The notes under the pieces are model-generated. The model made no database searches. It was not told the DNA's origin and saw nothing but the letters and a program-made list of their open reading frames with translations. Position numbers and translations under genes: made by a program. 16,190 bases of DNA from Bacteroidota bacterium (GTDB taxonomy: Bacteria > Bacteroidota > Bacteroidia > Bacteroidales > UBA1556), in the NCBI GenBank assembly GCA_003648395.1, contig QMPB01000030.1, positions 1 to 16,190 on the forward strand, given 5' to 3'. This document shows positions 7,559 through 16,190 of the stretch, piece by piece (position 1 is the stretch's first letter; every line of letters starts with the position of its first letter).

Positions 7559-7596
7559 CTATTTATTTTATTTTCTGCCTTTAAAACATATTAGTA

Positions 7597-8961
7597 CTAC
7601 TCTTGATCCCACTTATAAGTGAAATTACACGATTTAAGATCTTTATCCATTACATTAATAAATGTTTTATCAGTTTTATCAGTAATCCAATTACCAATAG
7701 CCCTACCTTTTTTATCCTCAAGAGCAATTTTCTGAATTTTATCATAATCCATCTCTAAGCTTGCTTTATGAGGCTTTGTTCTTTTATCTAAGCGTATTAT
7801 TCGAAATGCTTTCTTATTTCTTTCTTTCATATATAAAAAAGGAGGTAATAATTCACCAACATTCATTTTATCAAGCTTAAAAAATAGTTCTTTATCAATA
7901 CTTTCAGCACTAAATACCGCACCTCCAGTTTGTGGATTTAAAGCCACACCTCCATTAAAACGAGAATCATCAATTGAATAGCGTAAAGCTGCTTCTTCAA
8001 AAGTTATTGTTCCATCTTGTATCAATTGATATACGCTATCTATTTCTGCTTCCGCAATCTTCATTGAAACTGGAGAAACTTTTGTCATAATTAATATATG
8101 ACGCACATTAATAAAGTCACCCTTACGTTTAATCAATTCCATAATATGAAATCCTGCTTCTGTTTCTACAAGTTCGCTTACCTCTCCCGGCTCTAACGAA
8201 AATGCAATAGCCTCAAATTCTGGATACATAACTCCTCTACCAAAATCACCAAGCTCTCCACCTTTTACTGAAGAACCTGGGTCTTCAGAATACATTCTAG
8301 CCATTGAAGAAAAACTTGCTCCATCAATTATTCTTTTACGAATTCCCTCAAGCTTATGTTTTGCATACTCTTTCTCTTCTGGAAGAATTTCTGGCATTAC
8401 AATTATATGCGAATATTTGTATTCCGAGCTAATAAGTGGTATGCTATCCTCAGGAATGGCATTATAAAAAGCTCTTACTTCAGAAGGTGTTATCTTTACA
8501 TCACTAGTAATTTGATTCTTTACTTGTTCCGAAAGCATCTGCTCATGAATAGTTGAACGCAAATCACTCTTTATAGCTAAAATACTTTTATGATAATATT
8601 CCTCAAGCTTCTCTTGAGAGCCTATTTGTGAAATAAAATATTGAAGTCTTCTATCCATTTCGCTTTCTACCATATCGTCAGAAACAACAACACTATCGAG
8701 CTGCGCCTGATTCAACAGAAGCTTAGCAAACAAAATTTCTTCAAATATTTGACACCTTATTCCTTCACGATCTGAGGTATAGCCCTGCATCAAATACTGC
8801 ATATATTGATTCTCGATATCTGAATACAATATTTCGTTACTTCCTACTGTGGCAACAATTCTATCAATTACTTTTTGAGAAAAAGAATTTAATGTAATAG
8901 AACTCATAAAACCTATAAGCACTATACTAATTACTATTTTAATATTATAATTTGCTCTCAT
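7597..8961 (-). CDS. surA: SurA-like periplasmic chaperone / peptidyl-prolyl isomerase
   Basis: A 454-residue SurA homologue expected to escort unfolded outer-membrane proteins through the periplasm. A Sec signal (1-29, ending SFSQ) is followed by the SurA N-terminal region (about 30-165), opening with VIDRIVATVGSNEILYSDI, which closely matches the SurA start pattern. Parvulin (PpiC) domain 1 lies at about 180-278: YKYSHIIV, SEDPGSSVKGGELGDFGRG, and FHIMELI near the end. A second, more divergent parvulin domain lies at about 283-385: VRHILIM and YSIDDSRFNGG. The C-terminal tail (about 385-454) ends FTYKWDQE. The ATG lies 9 bp after the preceding lipoprotein gene, so translation is probably coupled. 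Domain 1 retains more of the parvulin consensus and is likelier to be an active isomerase. Length and architecture are normal for the family. Confidence 0.93.
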   Translation of the reverse strand: MRANYNIKIVISIVLIGFMSSITLNSFSQKVIDRIVATVGSNEILYSDIENQYMQYLMQGYTSDREGIRCQIFEEILFAKLLLNQAQLDSVVVSDDMVESEMDRRLQYFISQIGSQEKLEEYYHKSILAIKSDLRSTIHEQMLSEQVKNQITSDVKITPSEVRAFYNAIPEDSIPLISSEYKYSHIIVMPEILPEEKEYAKHKLEGIRKRIIDGASFSSMARMYSEDPGSSVKGGELGDFGRGVMYPEFEAIAFSLEPGEVSELVETEAGFHIMELIKRKGDFINVRHILIMTKVSPVSMKIAEAEIDSVYQLIQDGTITFEEAALRYSIDDSRFNGGVALNPQTGGAVFSAESIDKELFFKLDKMNVGELLPPFLYMKERNKKAFRIIRLDKRTKPHKASLEMDYDKIQKIALEDKKGRAIGNWITDKTDKTFINVMDKDLKSCNFTYKWDQE

Positions 8962-8970
8962 ATTGAGTTT

Positions 8971-9828
8971 TTAATTTTTGATATTTATTTTACCATCTTT
9001 TTGAGCCTCCTCAAAAATATCATTATGCAGTTTCTCCACCATCTGCATCTTCCTAATATTAATAATTAATCTCCTTATTCTATCTTCTTCAAAACTTATA
9101 GGAGAATAATTATTTCTAATTCTATATTCATTAACCCGCAACATATAAGTAAAGGCCGAATCTTTTACTTCTACATACTTATTGTTCTTAAGGTATAGAC
9201 TTTTATTATACGTCTGTAATGGGATTTCCTTTACCAAATCATCAAATAAAATCCATGTATTCTCTTCTAAAAGATAATTAACAGCATTTTCATCTGCAAT
9301 ACTTTTTATCCTTACTATATCCTCGCTACTATATGATCTCATTAGAGCTCGTACTTGCTTTAAATTTTTTTCATCTGAATAAAACTTAAGGTATGCTACC
9401 TGCACAATATCATCCTTAAGCATAAATTCTTTCTTATTATTAGAATAAAAATTCTCTATTTCAGCATATTGGACAATAGTATCAAGATATTGAGCTACAA
9501 ATCTTCTCTCAAAATTATAAATAATTAAAGAGTTCTTATATTCTTCAACTCTTTTGTCTATTATTGCTTTTTCCTCAACAGACTTAACGTAAGATGAATT
9601 AGCTTTATGCAAAATAGATTGCTCTCGCATCCAGTTATTAATATAAACTGATATCATTATTGCACTATCATTAGCAGTACTCTCATTTGGAACTATGCCG
9701 TTAAGATTTGACTCAAATAGATTATTATCATATGCTACAGCAACCACCTTTCCTTCATCTGTATTGCTAATACAACCTATAAGGATAAAACTTAATAACA
9801 GTATATAAAGTATATTTCTCATATTCAT
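8971..9828 (-). CDS. SurA-like lipoprotein lacking an evident parvulin domain
   Basis: About 285 residues. The frame is open to a TTG at 9846, but I chose ATG 9828, and ATG 9822 is equally plausible: the latter gives MRNILYILLLSFILIGC, a lipoprotein signal with the lipobox Cys at 17. The mature protein is helical and charged. It contains YINNWMREQSILHKA, EYKNSLIIYNFERRFVAQYLDT, and EIENFYSNNKKEF. This arrangement matches the chaperone (N-terminal) module of Bacteroidota SurA/PpiC-type proteins, but the parvulin signatures (SHIL, SDDPs..GGDLG, GYHI) are missing. It is commonly annotated as a hypothetical protein or PPIase. It sits between two parvulin proteins, 55 bp after one and 9 bp before the other. 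A role as a membrane-anchored chaperone or holdase for outer-membrane proteins is inferred. Confidence 0.85.
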   Translation of the reverse strand: MNMRNILYILLLSFILIGCISNTDEGKVVAVAYDNNLFESNLNGIVPNESTANDSAIMISVYINNWMREQSILHKANSSYVKSVEEKAIIDKRVEEYKNSLIIYNFERRFVAQYLDTIVQYAEIENFYSNNKKEFMLKDDIVQVAYLKFYSDEKNLKQVRALMRSYSSEDIVRIKSIADENAVNYLLEENTWILFDDLVKEIPLQTYNKSLYLKNNKYVEVKDSAFTYMLRVNEYRIRNNYSPISFEEDRIRRLIINIRKMQMVEKLHNDIFEEAQKDGKINIKN

Positions 9829-9883
9829 TTCATACGCTAATAACAATCTGCTAATGTATTAGGAGATTACTACTATTTTTAGA

Positions 9884-11869
9884 TTATTCTATATTTAATA
9901 ATTCTTTATCAATAACTACCTTATGATTTTTATTTAGATCAATAATCCAGTTCTTTTCCAATTCGTTCTGGTAATCTGCAGTAATTATTCCACGAGCCTC
10001 ATCAAGCGACTTATTAGTAGCAGTAATTATATCTTTAACATCTACTACATAATATGTTGAACCCACTTTTACAATATTAGATATTCCTTTTTCATGCTTT
10101 ATCTGATCAATAATATCGCTGCTTCCAGCTTCGTACTTATTACTTTCGTAGTGAAGATTCAGTGCCGAGTTTTTATTTACTATACTAAATAATGAATCTA
10201 CACTAATATTATCGGCTAATGATTTCTTTACAAACTCTGCAATTGAATCAGTGCTGCATTTATATATTATTGCATCAATACGCTCTTGCCACATATAATT
10301 AGATTTATTAGCTTCATAAAAAATTTCCAAACCTAAGGTGTCTTTTATTGCCTTTCCCCATATTTCTTCATCACTAATTGCAAAAAGTAATATTCCATCA
10401 TGATACTCTTGTACTAGCATTCTGAAATCAGAATATTGTTCTTCCAATTTTGAGTTTTTATATGCTAGCACTTCCTTCTCTACCCATTGAGCATAAAGCT
10501 TATCAGTAAAATATCTAATAGTACCTTTATGCTTCATAACTTGGTTATCCTCTACATAGGCAGCAAAGTCTTGTTGAGTATATTTTCTGCGTTCCAATTT
10601 AAATAAAGTCTTAGAAAAACCATCGGCTTTACTAATTATCCATTTATTAGTGTAGATTGACGAATCAATTACAGAATAGAAGCTCTCTATATTTTTAGGA
10701 TATTCTTTAAAACTAAACTCTGCTTTAAACTTTGAGATAGCTGCCTCTTTACTTCTATTGGATCTACTATCGCGAGCCACTTTTGTCTTTAGAGTAGGAA
10801 GATATTTTTCATATTCAGGAAGTGTAATAGTCTTTACTAGCTTTATTAAATGCCACCCATATTGAGTTTTTACTGGCACTGACATTTCACCAACATCGAG
10901 TTTACTTATTGCACTAATAAACTCAGGCACCATTCTACTTACCTCAAAAACAGGCAAAAGCCCACCTTTTGCTGACGACCCTTTATCATCAGAGTATTGC
11001 ATAGCAGCCTCTTCAAATGTTTTCTTACCACTTTTTATTTCTTCGCTAATCTCTTTTATCTTTGCTTCAGCATCAGCATCAGCTTTCAAATCATTAGATT
11101 TTGGTTTTACATTAATATGTTTAACCTCTATTTTCCCTAACTCAGGAATTTTATCATAAACTTTTACAATATGGTATCCAAATTGTGTACGAATAGGCAT
11201 ACTTACTTCTCCTACTTCAGTATTATAAACAGCCGTCTCGAAAGGATAAACCATATAAAAAGCGGTAAAATATCCTAAATCGCCACCATTACCAGATACA
11301 GCATTACTATTTCTACCAGCAGGCTTATCTTGTGCCGATGGATCGTCAGAGTATTTCTTTGCCATTGCCGAAAAATCCTTACCGTCGATTATCTGATTTC
11401 TAATATCAATCAATTTATCATAAGCCACTTTTGCTATTGAATCGTTATCAGAAACATCCTTTGGAACTGTTAATAGAATATGGCTTGCTCGCATATCCCA
11501 CTGCAGTCTTTCGTATGCTTCCTTTAGTATTACTTCATCTATACTTTTATCCGTAAGGTATGGTTTTGCTAACTGAGTGCGATAACCTGCCAATTCATTT
11601 TTAAAAGCAGCAGATGTATCCATTCCTCTATCTTCAGCTTCTTTAACTTTCAACCTAAAATTTACATATAAATCAAGGTATTCGTTTAAGTTTTTTGTTT
11701 CAACACTTGAATTATCATTACCATTATTCTTATTATAAACATACATAAATTCGCCAAAAGTATAATCCTTTTGATCAATACTTAATAGTGTTTTTGAATA
11801 GTCTTTCTGCGAAAAACCCGTAAGTGATGTTAAAAATAGGATAATTAATCCAAAAATTACTCGTTTCAT
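9884..11869 (-). CDS. Periplasmic peptidyl-prolyl isomerase with two PpiC (parvulin) domains
   Basis: A 661-residue secreted PPIase. A Sec signal (1-20, ending GFSQ) is followed by an N-terminal region with IDQKDYTFGEFMYVYNKNN, typical of Bacteroidota PpiC proteins. Parvulin domain 1 (about 126-240) has RASHILLTV, KYSDDPSA, GNGGDLGYF and GYHIVKV. Parvulin domain 2 (about 248-352) has VKHINVKP, QYSDDKGSSAKGGLL and GWHLIKL. A C-terminal region of about 300 residues without clear motifs follows, containing the charged helical part EEQYSDFRMLVQEY. The role is periplasmic folding of exported and outer-membrane proteins. It is the first of the chaperone genes, 190 bp downstream of guaB and 55 bp upstream of the lipoprotein start. 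I found no TAnnTTTG box in that 190-bp gap. It contains a guaB-proximal hairpin and a duplicated ATATATGAAACG segment. Confidence 0.93.
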   Translation of the reverse strand: MKRVIFGLIILFLTSLTGFSQKDYSKTLLSIDQKDYTFGEFMYVYNKNNGNDNSSVETKNLNEYLDLYVNFRLKVKEAEDRGMDTSAAFKNELAGYRTQLAKPYLTDKSIDEVILKEAYERLQWDMRASHILLTVPKDVSDNDSIAKVAYDKLIDIRNQIIDGKDFSAMAKKYSDDPSAQDKPAGRNSNAVSGNGGDLGYFTAFYMVYPFETAVYNTEVGEVSMPIRTQFGYHIVKVYDKIPELGKIEVKHINVKPKSNDLKADADAEAKIKEISEEIKSGKKTFEEAAMQYSDDKGSSAKGGLLPVFEVSRMVPEFISAISKLDVGEMSVPVKTQYGWHLIKLVKTITLPEYEKYLPTLKTKVARDSRSNRSKEAAISKFKAEFSFKEYPKNIESFYSVIDSSIYTNKWIISKADGFSKTLFKLERRKYTQQDFAAYVEDNQVMKHKGTIRYFTDKLYAQWVEKEVLAYKNSKLEEQYSDFRMLVQEYHDGILLFAISDEEIWGKAIKDTLGLEIFYEANKSNYMWQERIDAIIYKCSTDSIAEFVKKSLADNISVDSLFSIVNKNSALNLHYESNKYEAGSSDIIDQIKHEKGISNIVKVGSTYYVVDVKDIITATNKSLDEARGIITADYQNELEKNWIIDLNKNHKVVIDKELLNIE

Positions 11870-12013
11870 ATATTTATACTTTTAATGGCCATATGAGTCA
11901 TATAAAAAAAATAATTATTTTCATTATATCCGTTTCATATATAAAATTAATTAAAATATTAATTTACTTAAACGTAAATCTTTTAGTTTTATTATTCATA
12001 AATAGCTATAAAC

Positions 12014-12048
12014 AAATAGAACAAACTCTATAAAAGCCTGTTCTATTT
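12014..12048 (-). terminator. Hairpin after guaB (weak or partial terminator)
   Basis: AAATAGAACA (12014-12023) and TGTTCTATTT (12039-12048) are perfect ten-base arms with a 15-base loop, beginning 12 bp after the guaB stop. On the minus strand the stem ends CTATTT and is followed by GTTTATAG, so the T-run is poor. It could attenuate rather than stop transcription into the downstream chaperone genes. Confidence 0.5.
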
Positions 12049-12059
12049 ATAAAATATCT

Positions 12060-13523
12060 TTATCGGCTATAATTAGGAGCTTCTCTAGTAATTATAATAT
12101 CATGAGGATGGCTTTCTACCATTCCTGCTGGTGATATCTTAACAAACTTAGCACCCATTAAATCTTCTATGCATTTAGCACCACAGTATCCCATTCCAGC
12201 ACGCAAACCACCAATTAATTGATGAACCACCTCTCCTACTTGGCCTTTATATGCAACTCTACCAACAATACCTTCTGGCACAAGTTTCTTAATATCATCT
12301 TCAGTATCCTGAAAATATCTATCCTTTGAACCATCCTCCATTGCTTCTATAGAACCCATTCCACGATAAGACTTATATTTTCTTCCTTCAAAAATGATAG
12401 TTTCACCTGGAGCTTCATCCACTCCTGCAAATAAAGAACCTAGCATTACACTATGCCCGCCTGCAACAATTGCTTTTACAATATCGCCACTATAGCGAAT
12501 ACCACCATCAGCAATTACTGGAACACCAGTTCCTTTTAATGCTTCAGCTACATTCATTACAGCACTAAGCTGAGGATATCCAACACCTGCAACAATACGG
12601 GTAGTACAAATAGAACCTGGTCCAATACCAACTTTTACAGCATCAGCTCCAGCCTCAACAAGAGCTAAAGCCGCTTCAGCAGTTGCAATATTACCAACCA
12701 CCATATCCAATTTAGGAAATTTTGATTTAATTGTTTTTACCATCTCAATCACTCCTTTAGAATGACCATGTGCAGTATCTACAGTAATAGCGTCAACACC
12801 CATCTCATATAAGGCTGCTACTCGCTCTAAAGTGTCACTAGTTACACCAACTGCAGCAGCAACTCTTAATCTGCCTCGTTCATCTTTTGATGCATTTGGT
12901 CGAGCTTTTATCTTTATTATATCCTTATACGTTATTAAACCTATTAGTAATCCATCATTATCTACAACAGGCAGTTTTTCAATCTTAAATTCTTGAAGAA
13001 TATCTGCAGCCTTATCAAAATCAGTAAATTCTGAGGTTGTAATTATATTTTCTGAAGTCATCACCTCCGTAATTGGGCGATTTAATTTTTTCTCGAAACG
13101 AAGATCACGATTCGACACTATGCCAACAAGTTTATTTTTATCTCTTACTACTGGAATACCTCCAATAGAATATTTCTTCATTAAAGCTAAGGCATCGCCT
13201 ACAATTGCATCTTCATTAATAGTTACAGGATTAATAATCATACCATTTTCGGCACGTTTCACCTGATGTACTTCTTCTGCCTGCTTCTTTATGGACATAT
13301 TCTTATGAATAACACCTATACCTCCTTCTTGAGCCATAGCTATTGCCATCTTCGAATCAGTAACGGTATCCATTGCCGCTGATACTACTGGAATATTGAT
13401 CTCAATATTTCTAGTAAACTTAGTTTTAAGGGTAACCTCTCTTGGCAACACATCAGAATATTCAGGCACTAGTAGAACATCATCATACGTTAAACCTTCG
13501 GCATAAATTTTGTCATCCATCAT
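12060..13523 (-). CDS. guaB: IMP dehydrogenase
   Basis: A 487-residue IMP dehydrogenase, which oxidises IMP to XMP with NAD+, the first committed step of guanine nucleotide synthesis, in the cytoplasm. The N-terminal motif [17 protein letters not shown] precedes the barrel. Two CBS domains (about 97-212) are inserted, with IGGIPVV and [11 protein letters not shown] as their cores. The NAD-contacting DTAHGH is at about 249-254, the catalytic loop GPGSICTT has Cys at about 306, then IADGGIR, the flap SYRGMGS, and a C-terminal ESHPHD. The length is standard and all key motifs are present. The gene begins with two adjacent ATGs (13523 and 13520). A -7-like box lies at 13548-13555. The chaperone genes follow on the same strand after a 190-bp gap with a hairpin, so guaB may be only loosely coupled to them. 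Confidence 0.98.
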   Translation of the reverse strand: MMDDKIYAEGLTYDDVLLVPEYSDVLPREVTLKTKFTRNIEINIPVVSAAMDTVTDSKMAIAMAQEGGIGVIHKNMSIKKQAEEVHQVKRAENGMIINPVTINEDAIVGDALALMKKYSIGGIPVVRDKNKLVGIVSNRDLRFEKKLNRPITEVMTSENIITTSEFTDFDKAADILQEFKIEKLPVVDNDGLLIGLITYKDIIKIKARPNASKDERGRLRVAAAVGVTSDTLERVAALYEMGVDAITVDTAHGHSKGVIEMVKTIKSKFPKLDMVVGNIATAEAALALVEAGADAVKVGIGPGSICTTRIVAGVGYPQLSAVMNVAEALKGTGVPVIADGGIRYSGDIVKAIVAGGHSVMLGSLFAGVDEAPGETIIFEGRKYKSYRGMGSIEAMEDGSKDRYFQDTEDDIKKLVPEGIVGRVAYKGQVGEVVHQLIGGLRAGMGYCGAKCIEDLMGAKFVKISPAGMVESHPHDIIITREAPNYSR

Positions 13524-13547
13524 AATCTTTTTCTATAATTATATATC

Positions 13548-13555
13548 CAAAAATA
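13548..13555 (-). promoter_or_regulatory. Candidate -7 element of guaB
   Basis: On the minus strand the sequence reads TATTTTTG, matching TAnnTTTG, and would give a leader of about 15-20 nt before the paired ATGs. The nearest upstream TTG triplets lie 12 and 27 bp away, neither at the usual -33 spacing. Confidence 0.4.
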
Positions 13556-13628
13556 GCAACCTTGATACAATATATCAGTATGCAAATAATAGCTGCGAAA
13601 TTAATAATTATTTCCGTGCTTTATGCAA

Positions 13629-13664
13629 AAAAATGGCCAATGAAAATAATCATTGGCCATTTTT
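13629..13664 (-). terminator. Strong intrinsic terminator after the FN3-repeat T9SS cargo gene
   Basis: AAAAATGGCCAATG (13629-13642) and CATTGGCCATTTTT (13651-13664) form a perfect 14-base stem with an eight-base AT-rich loop. On the minus strand the stem runs into TTTTTTTGC. It lies about 24 bp after the stop of the FN3-repeat gene and separates it from the guaB promoter region. Confidence 0.92.
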
Positions 13665-13687
13665 GTAATTATCTGTTTATTATTAGT

Positions 13688-16190
13688 TTACCTAATTAAT
13701 GTTACAGTACCTCTATCTTCAAATGTAATGCCATTAGATGATGTAAATCTAATGTAGTAAGTATAAACTCCACCAGCGGCATCTTCATTATTATATGTAC
13801 CATCCCAGCCTTCGCCAACTTCTGTAGATTCATAAATTTTCTGACCCCAGCGATTATAAACTATAAATAAGTAATCTGAAGAGTTAATAAATACTCCTTC
13901 TGGAGTAAATATTCTATTTTTCACAGAATTACTATTTGGGTTAAATGCAGTTGGAACATATAAACGTGGCTTCTGAACTAAAGAGCTACTATTTGACCTA
14001 GCCATATCATTAAAGTTATAAATAGCACCAGGACCTTCTTTTGCTACTACATAATATTCAAACAAACCTCCTTGATTGCTATAAGAAGTTACATCATCAC
14101 TAAAATAAGTTTGTGTTGAAGGTAAGGTAACAACCGGCATAGGATCCCATACTCCATCAATAGCACGATATACCTCGTAACTAGTTACACCCCCATCAAA
14201 ACCTATATATGAAGTCCAACTTACTTTATTCTTAAGACTATCTCCAGATTCTGATTTCAACAGAATACTTCTTGTATTAACAGAAACCAATGCATCATTA
14301 CCACAGCTATCTATCACAACGGCACGATAATAATAAGGGGTAGTACTAACCGCTGCAGTAGCATCATTATATGCTATTGTAGGATTAGTAAAATCCGGTG
14401 TAAGAGTAGTTATAACATCCCAAACTAAATTATCTACAGAACGCTCTATTCTATAATTACTAACCTTTGCCGATGTATCAGTATGGATTAATAGATCAAT
14501 ACCTCCACTATTGCCAGGGTATACACTTGCCGAGCGAACATATATAAACTTTGGTTGATTAGGCTTATTTGCCAACATATTAACCAAACAAGATGTACTT
14601 GTTTTAGTACCATCAAGACTTACAGCCTTTATAAAATAGTCGTAAATAGAGCCATTATTAAGCCCTGTGTGAACATAAGATGTTATTGTAGGCAAGCCTG
14701 AATTTAATAAAACTGGTGCTCCACTATTTTCAATTGCGTATACATCATACGAGCCAAGTCCACTAGGCATATTACTATATGCGGTCCAGTTTAGGGTTAT
14801 CATATCATCACAAATATCTTTTGATGCAGCAAGACTCATTGTGCTAACCTCATCACCATAAGGACTAACGTTTGTCATACAAGTATCTATAGCTGCTATT
14901 ACATATGTATTAAAGCCATTAGCACCACAGGCATTATTTATAGCATCTATATAATTAATTGTATTAATTCCATAAACAGTATCAATTGCTGTAGCACTTC
15001 CATTTACCATTAGGTAAATAATGTATCCACCAGTATCACCAGCGCCATTAACATCCCACGATATTTCGACATTACCCGTAGCTCTATTAACACTTACTGT
15101 GTCAATTACTGGAATATTTGGAGCTGTATAATCAAAGAATAGATCTTTGCCTATACTTGATGTACTAATACAATTATGAGGCATAGCTCCTATTGTATCA
15201 ACTACCAATGTATCTTCTATAGTAACATAATATTTAACCTCATCATCACATTGTTTCATTGGTTCAGTGAAGAATGTATTTTGAGTGGAATCAACAAACT
15301 CCCAAGCAGTATTTACTTTCTTACGATAAATCTGATACCATCCTGTAGAAGATGATAATAATGGGTCTGAAGAAGGATTCCAACTTACATCTGCTTCCAT
15401 ATTTACATTATCGAAAGCTACATCCACTTTTATTGTTGCAAAAGTATCTGCATCGGTAGCACCAACATAACCAGGACAACCAGAAATTGTTTGTACAAAA
15501 TAATACTTAATTGAATCCTGAGCATTAGCTCCTACATGTGTGTAGTTTAAAATATTATAATTAAATATACTATCTATTTCTACATACGGTCCAGCTTGTG
15601 TAGAACTACTATATATTCTATAACTTTGAAAAGTAATCATACTATCCTCTTCTAAACTCCACTCCAAAGAAACATCTCCTGTAGTAGGATCTACCGAAAC
15701 ACATTGAATCTCTGGACTAGGAATAGTTGGTTTTGGAAGAACAGTAATAGATATAACACTATAATTTAGTGCAGGTGCAGGGCAATAATTATCCAATACC
15801 TTTAAAACAAAATTATATACATTTGATGTAATTCCACATCCTGTATTTACTGCTAAATGCACACATTCTGTTTGCCATGTAAAGTGAGTTTGAATAGCAA
15901 ATAAGCCTGTTAAAGGATTAGTAGAATGCGGAGCAGGAGTCAGAGTGGCACAAGGTGCTGCCAGACAACCAGTTGTAGAAGAAAACGTTGCTGGAGAAGA
16001 ACCCACTGGCGCAACATAGTCACCAAATTGAGACCCCGTAGCTTGAATTTCCATTGTTTGAGGATTACCATCTGGTAGGAATTCAATATCCTGACCGTTA
16101 AGATAAAAATCTACAATTTCTCCAGCATAAACAGTATCAGTAAAAGTTGTACCCATATTTAATGGTGGATTTACTACCGGTGGATTATTG
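13688..16190 (-). CDS. Large FN3-repeat T9SS type-B cargo protein (5' end outside window)
   Basis: The C-terminal 833 codons are visible. The frame stays open through the right edge (codons reading NNPPVVNPPLN precede the first internal ATG at 16156), so that ATG is not a credible start and the signal peptide is off-window. The visible part has an N-terminal beta-rich domain with several Cys (to about residue 145 from the internal Met). Roughly six fibronectin-type-III-like repeats follow (SLEWSLEE, ADVSWNPS, VEISWDV, ITLNWTAYSN, SNYRIERS, KVSWTSY, each followed by a YxIY/YxVY-like strand). It ends in a type-B T9SS sorting domain: YVPTAFNPNSNS, IVYNRWGQKIYES, GWDGTY, AAGGVYTYYIRF, ending GTVTLIR. 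It is expected to be exported across the outer membrane as a surface or adhesin-like protein. No catalytic motif is seen. The gene is codirectional with guaB but separated by a strong terminator. Confidence 0.9.
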   Translation of the reverse strand, partial: NNPPVVNPPLNMGTTFTDTVYAGEIVDFYLNGQDIEFLPDGNPQTMEIQATGSQFGDYVAPVGSSPATFSSTTGCLAAPCATLTPAPHSTNPLTGLFAIQTHFTWQTECVHLAVNTGCGITSNVYNFVLKVLDNYCPAPALNYSVISITVLPKPTIPSPEIQCVSVDPTTGDVSLEWSLEEDSMITFQSYRIYSSSTQAGPYVEIDSIFNYNILNYTHVGANAQDSIKYYFVQTISGCPGYVGATDADTFATIKVDVAFDNVNMEADVSWNPSSDPLLSSSTGWYQIYRKKVNTAWEFVDSTQNTFFTEPMKQCDDEVKYYVTIEDTLVVDTIGAMPHNCISTSSIGKDLFFDYTAPNIPVIDTVSVNRATGNVEISWDVNGAGDTGGYIIYLMVNGSATAIDTVYGINTINYIDAINNACGANGFNTYVIAAIDTCMTNVSPYGDEVSTMSLAASKDICDDMITLNWTAYSNMPSGLGSYDVYAIENSGAPVLLNSGLPTITSYVHTGLNNGSIYDYFIKAVSLDGTKTSTSCLVNMLANKPNQPKFIYVRSASVYPGNSGGIDLLIHTDTSAKVSNYRIERSVDNLVWDVITTLTPDFTNPTIAYNDATAAVSTTPYYYRAVVIDSCGNDALVSVNTRSILLKSESGDSLKNKVSWTSYIGFDGGVTSYEVYRAIDGVWDPMPVVTLPSTQTYFSDDVTSYSNQGGLFEYYVVAKEGPGAIYNFNDMARSNSSSLVQKPRLYVPTAFNPNSNSVKNRIFTPEGVFINSSDYLFIVYNRWGQKIYESTEVGEGWDGTYNNEDAAGGVYTYYIRFTSSNGITFEDRGTVTLIR

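Overview
The window looks like a chromosomal segment of a low-GC member of the Bacteroidota. The basis is two large secreted proteins ending in the type IX secretion (T9SS) type-B C-terminal domain ('gliding motility-associated' domain), a guaB / parvulin / SurA / MoxR gene cluster of a kind I associate with this phylum, little or no Shine-Dalgarno sequence before start codons, and -7 elements of the Bacteroidota form TAnnTTTG. I cannot place it below phylum level.

Left edge (1-1016) is the accessory-looking part. It holds a long imperfect palindrome (12-86), an unrecognised reading frame with no credible start codon (118-441), a short segment matching only the extreme 3' end of a tmRNA/tRNA-like gene (about 602-624), an array of a 100-bp tandem repeat that reuses that 3' end and carries a hairpin terminator in every unit (609-930), and a further terminator (932-963). 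The simplest reading is the distal attachment-site scar of an element integrated at the 3' end of ssrA, later elaborated by tandem duplication. That is inference.

1017-3134 (minus) encodes a DUF255/YyaL-type protein, a thioredoxin fold plus an (alpha/alpha)6 domain, with a lipoprotein signal. Divergent from it, across a 300-bp AT-rich region with -7 boxes on both strands and a 20-bp palindrome, is a two-gene plus-strand unit: a 141-residue secreted protein of unknown function (3434-3859) and an 863-residue CUB + P-domain T9SS cargo protein (3873-6464). A strong hairpin terminator (6479-6517) closes this unit and faces the convergent cluster that follows.

6575-13523 (minus; transcribed right to left) reads guaB (IMP dehydrogenase), then a double-parvulin periplasmic PPIase, a SurA-like lipoprotein without an evident parvulin domain, a SurA homologue, and a MoxR AAA+ ATPase. 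The three chaperone genes and moxR are tightly spaced (9-55 bp) and probably form one operon for periplasmic and outer-membrane protein folding. guaB has its own -7 box and is followed by a hairpin, so it may be a separate or only partly coupled transcript. No DUF58/VWA partner genes follow moxR.

13688-16190 (minus) is the 3' part of a large FN3-repeat T9SS type-B cargo protein whose 5' end lies beyond the window, followed by a perfect 14-bp-stem terminator. Apart from the left edge, the window is orthodox chromosome. I see no CRISPR array, no transposase or integrase gene, no complete tRNA or rRNA and no recognisable defence system.
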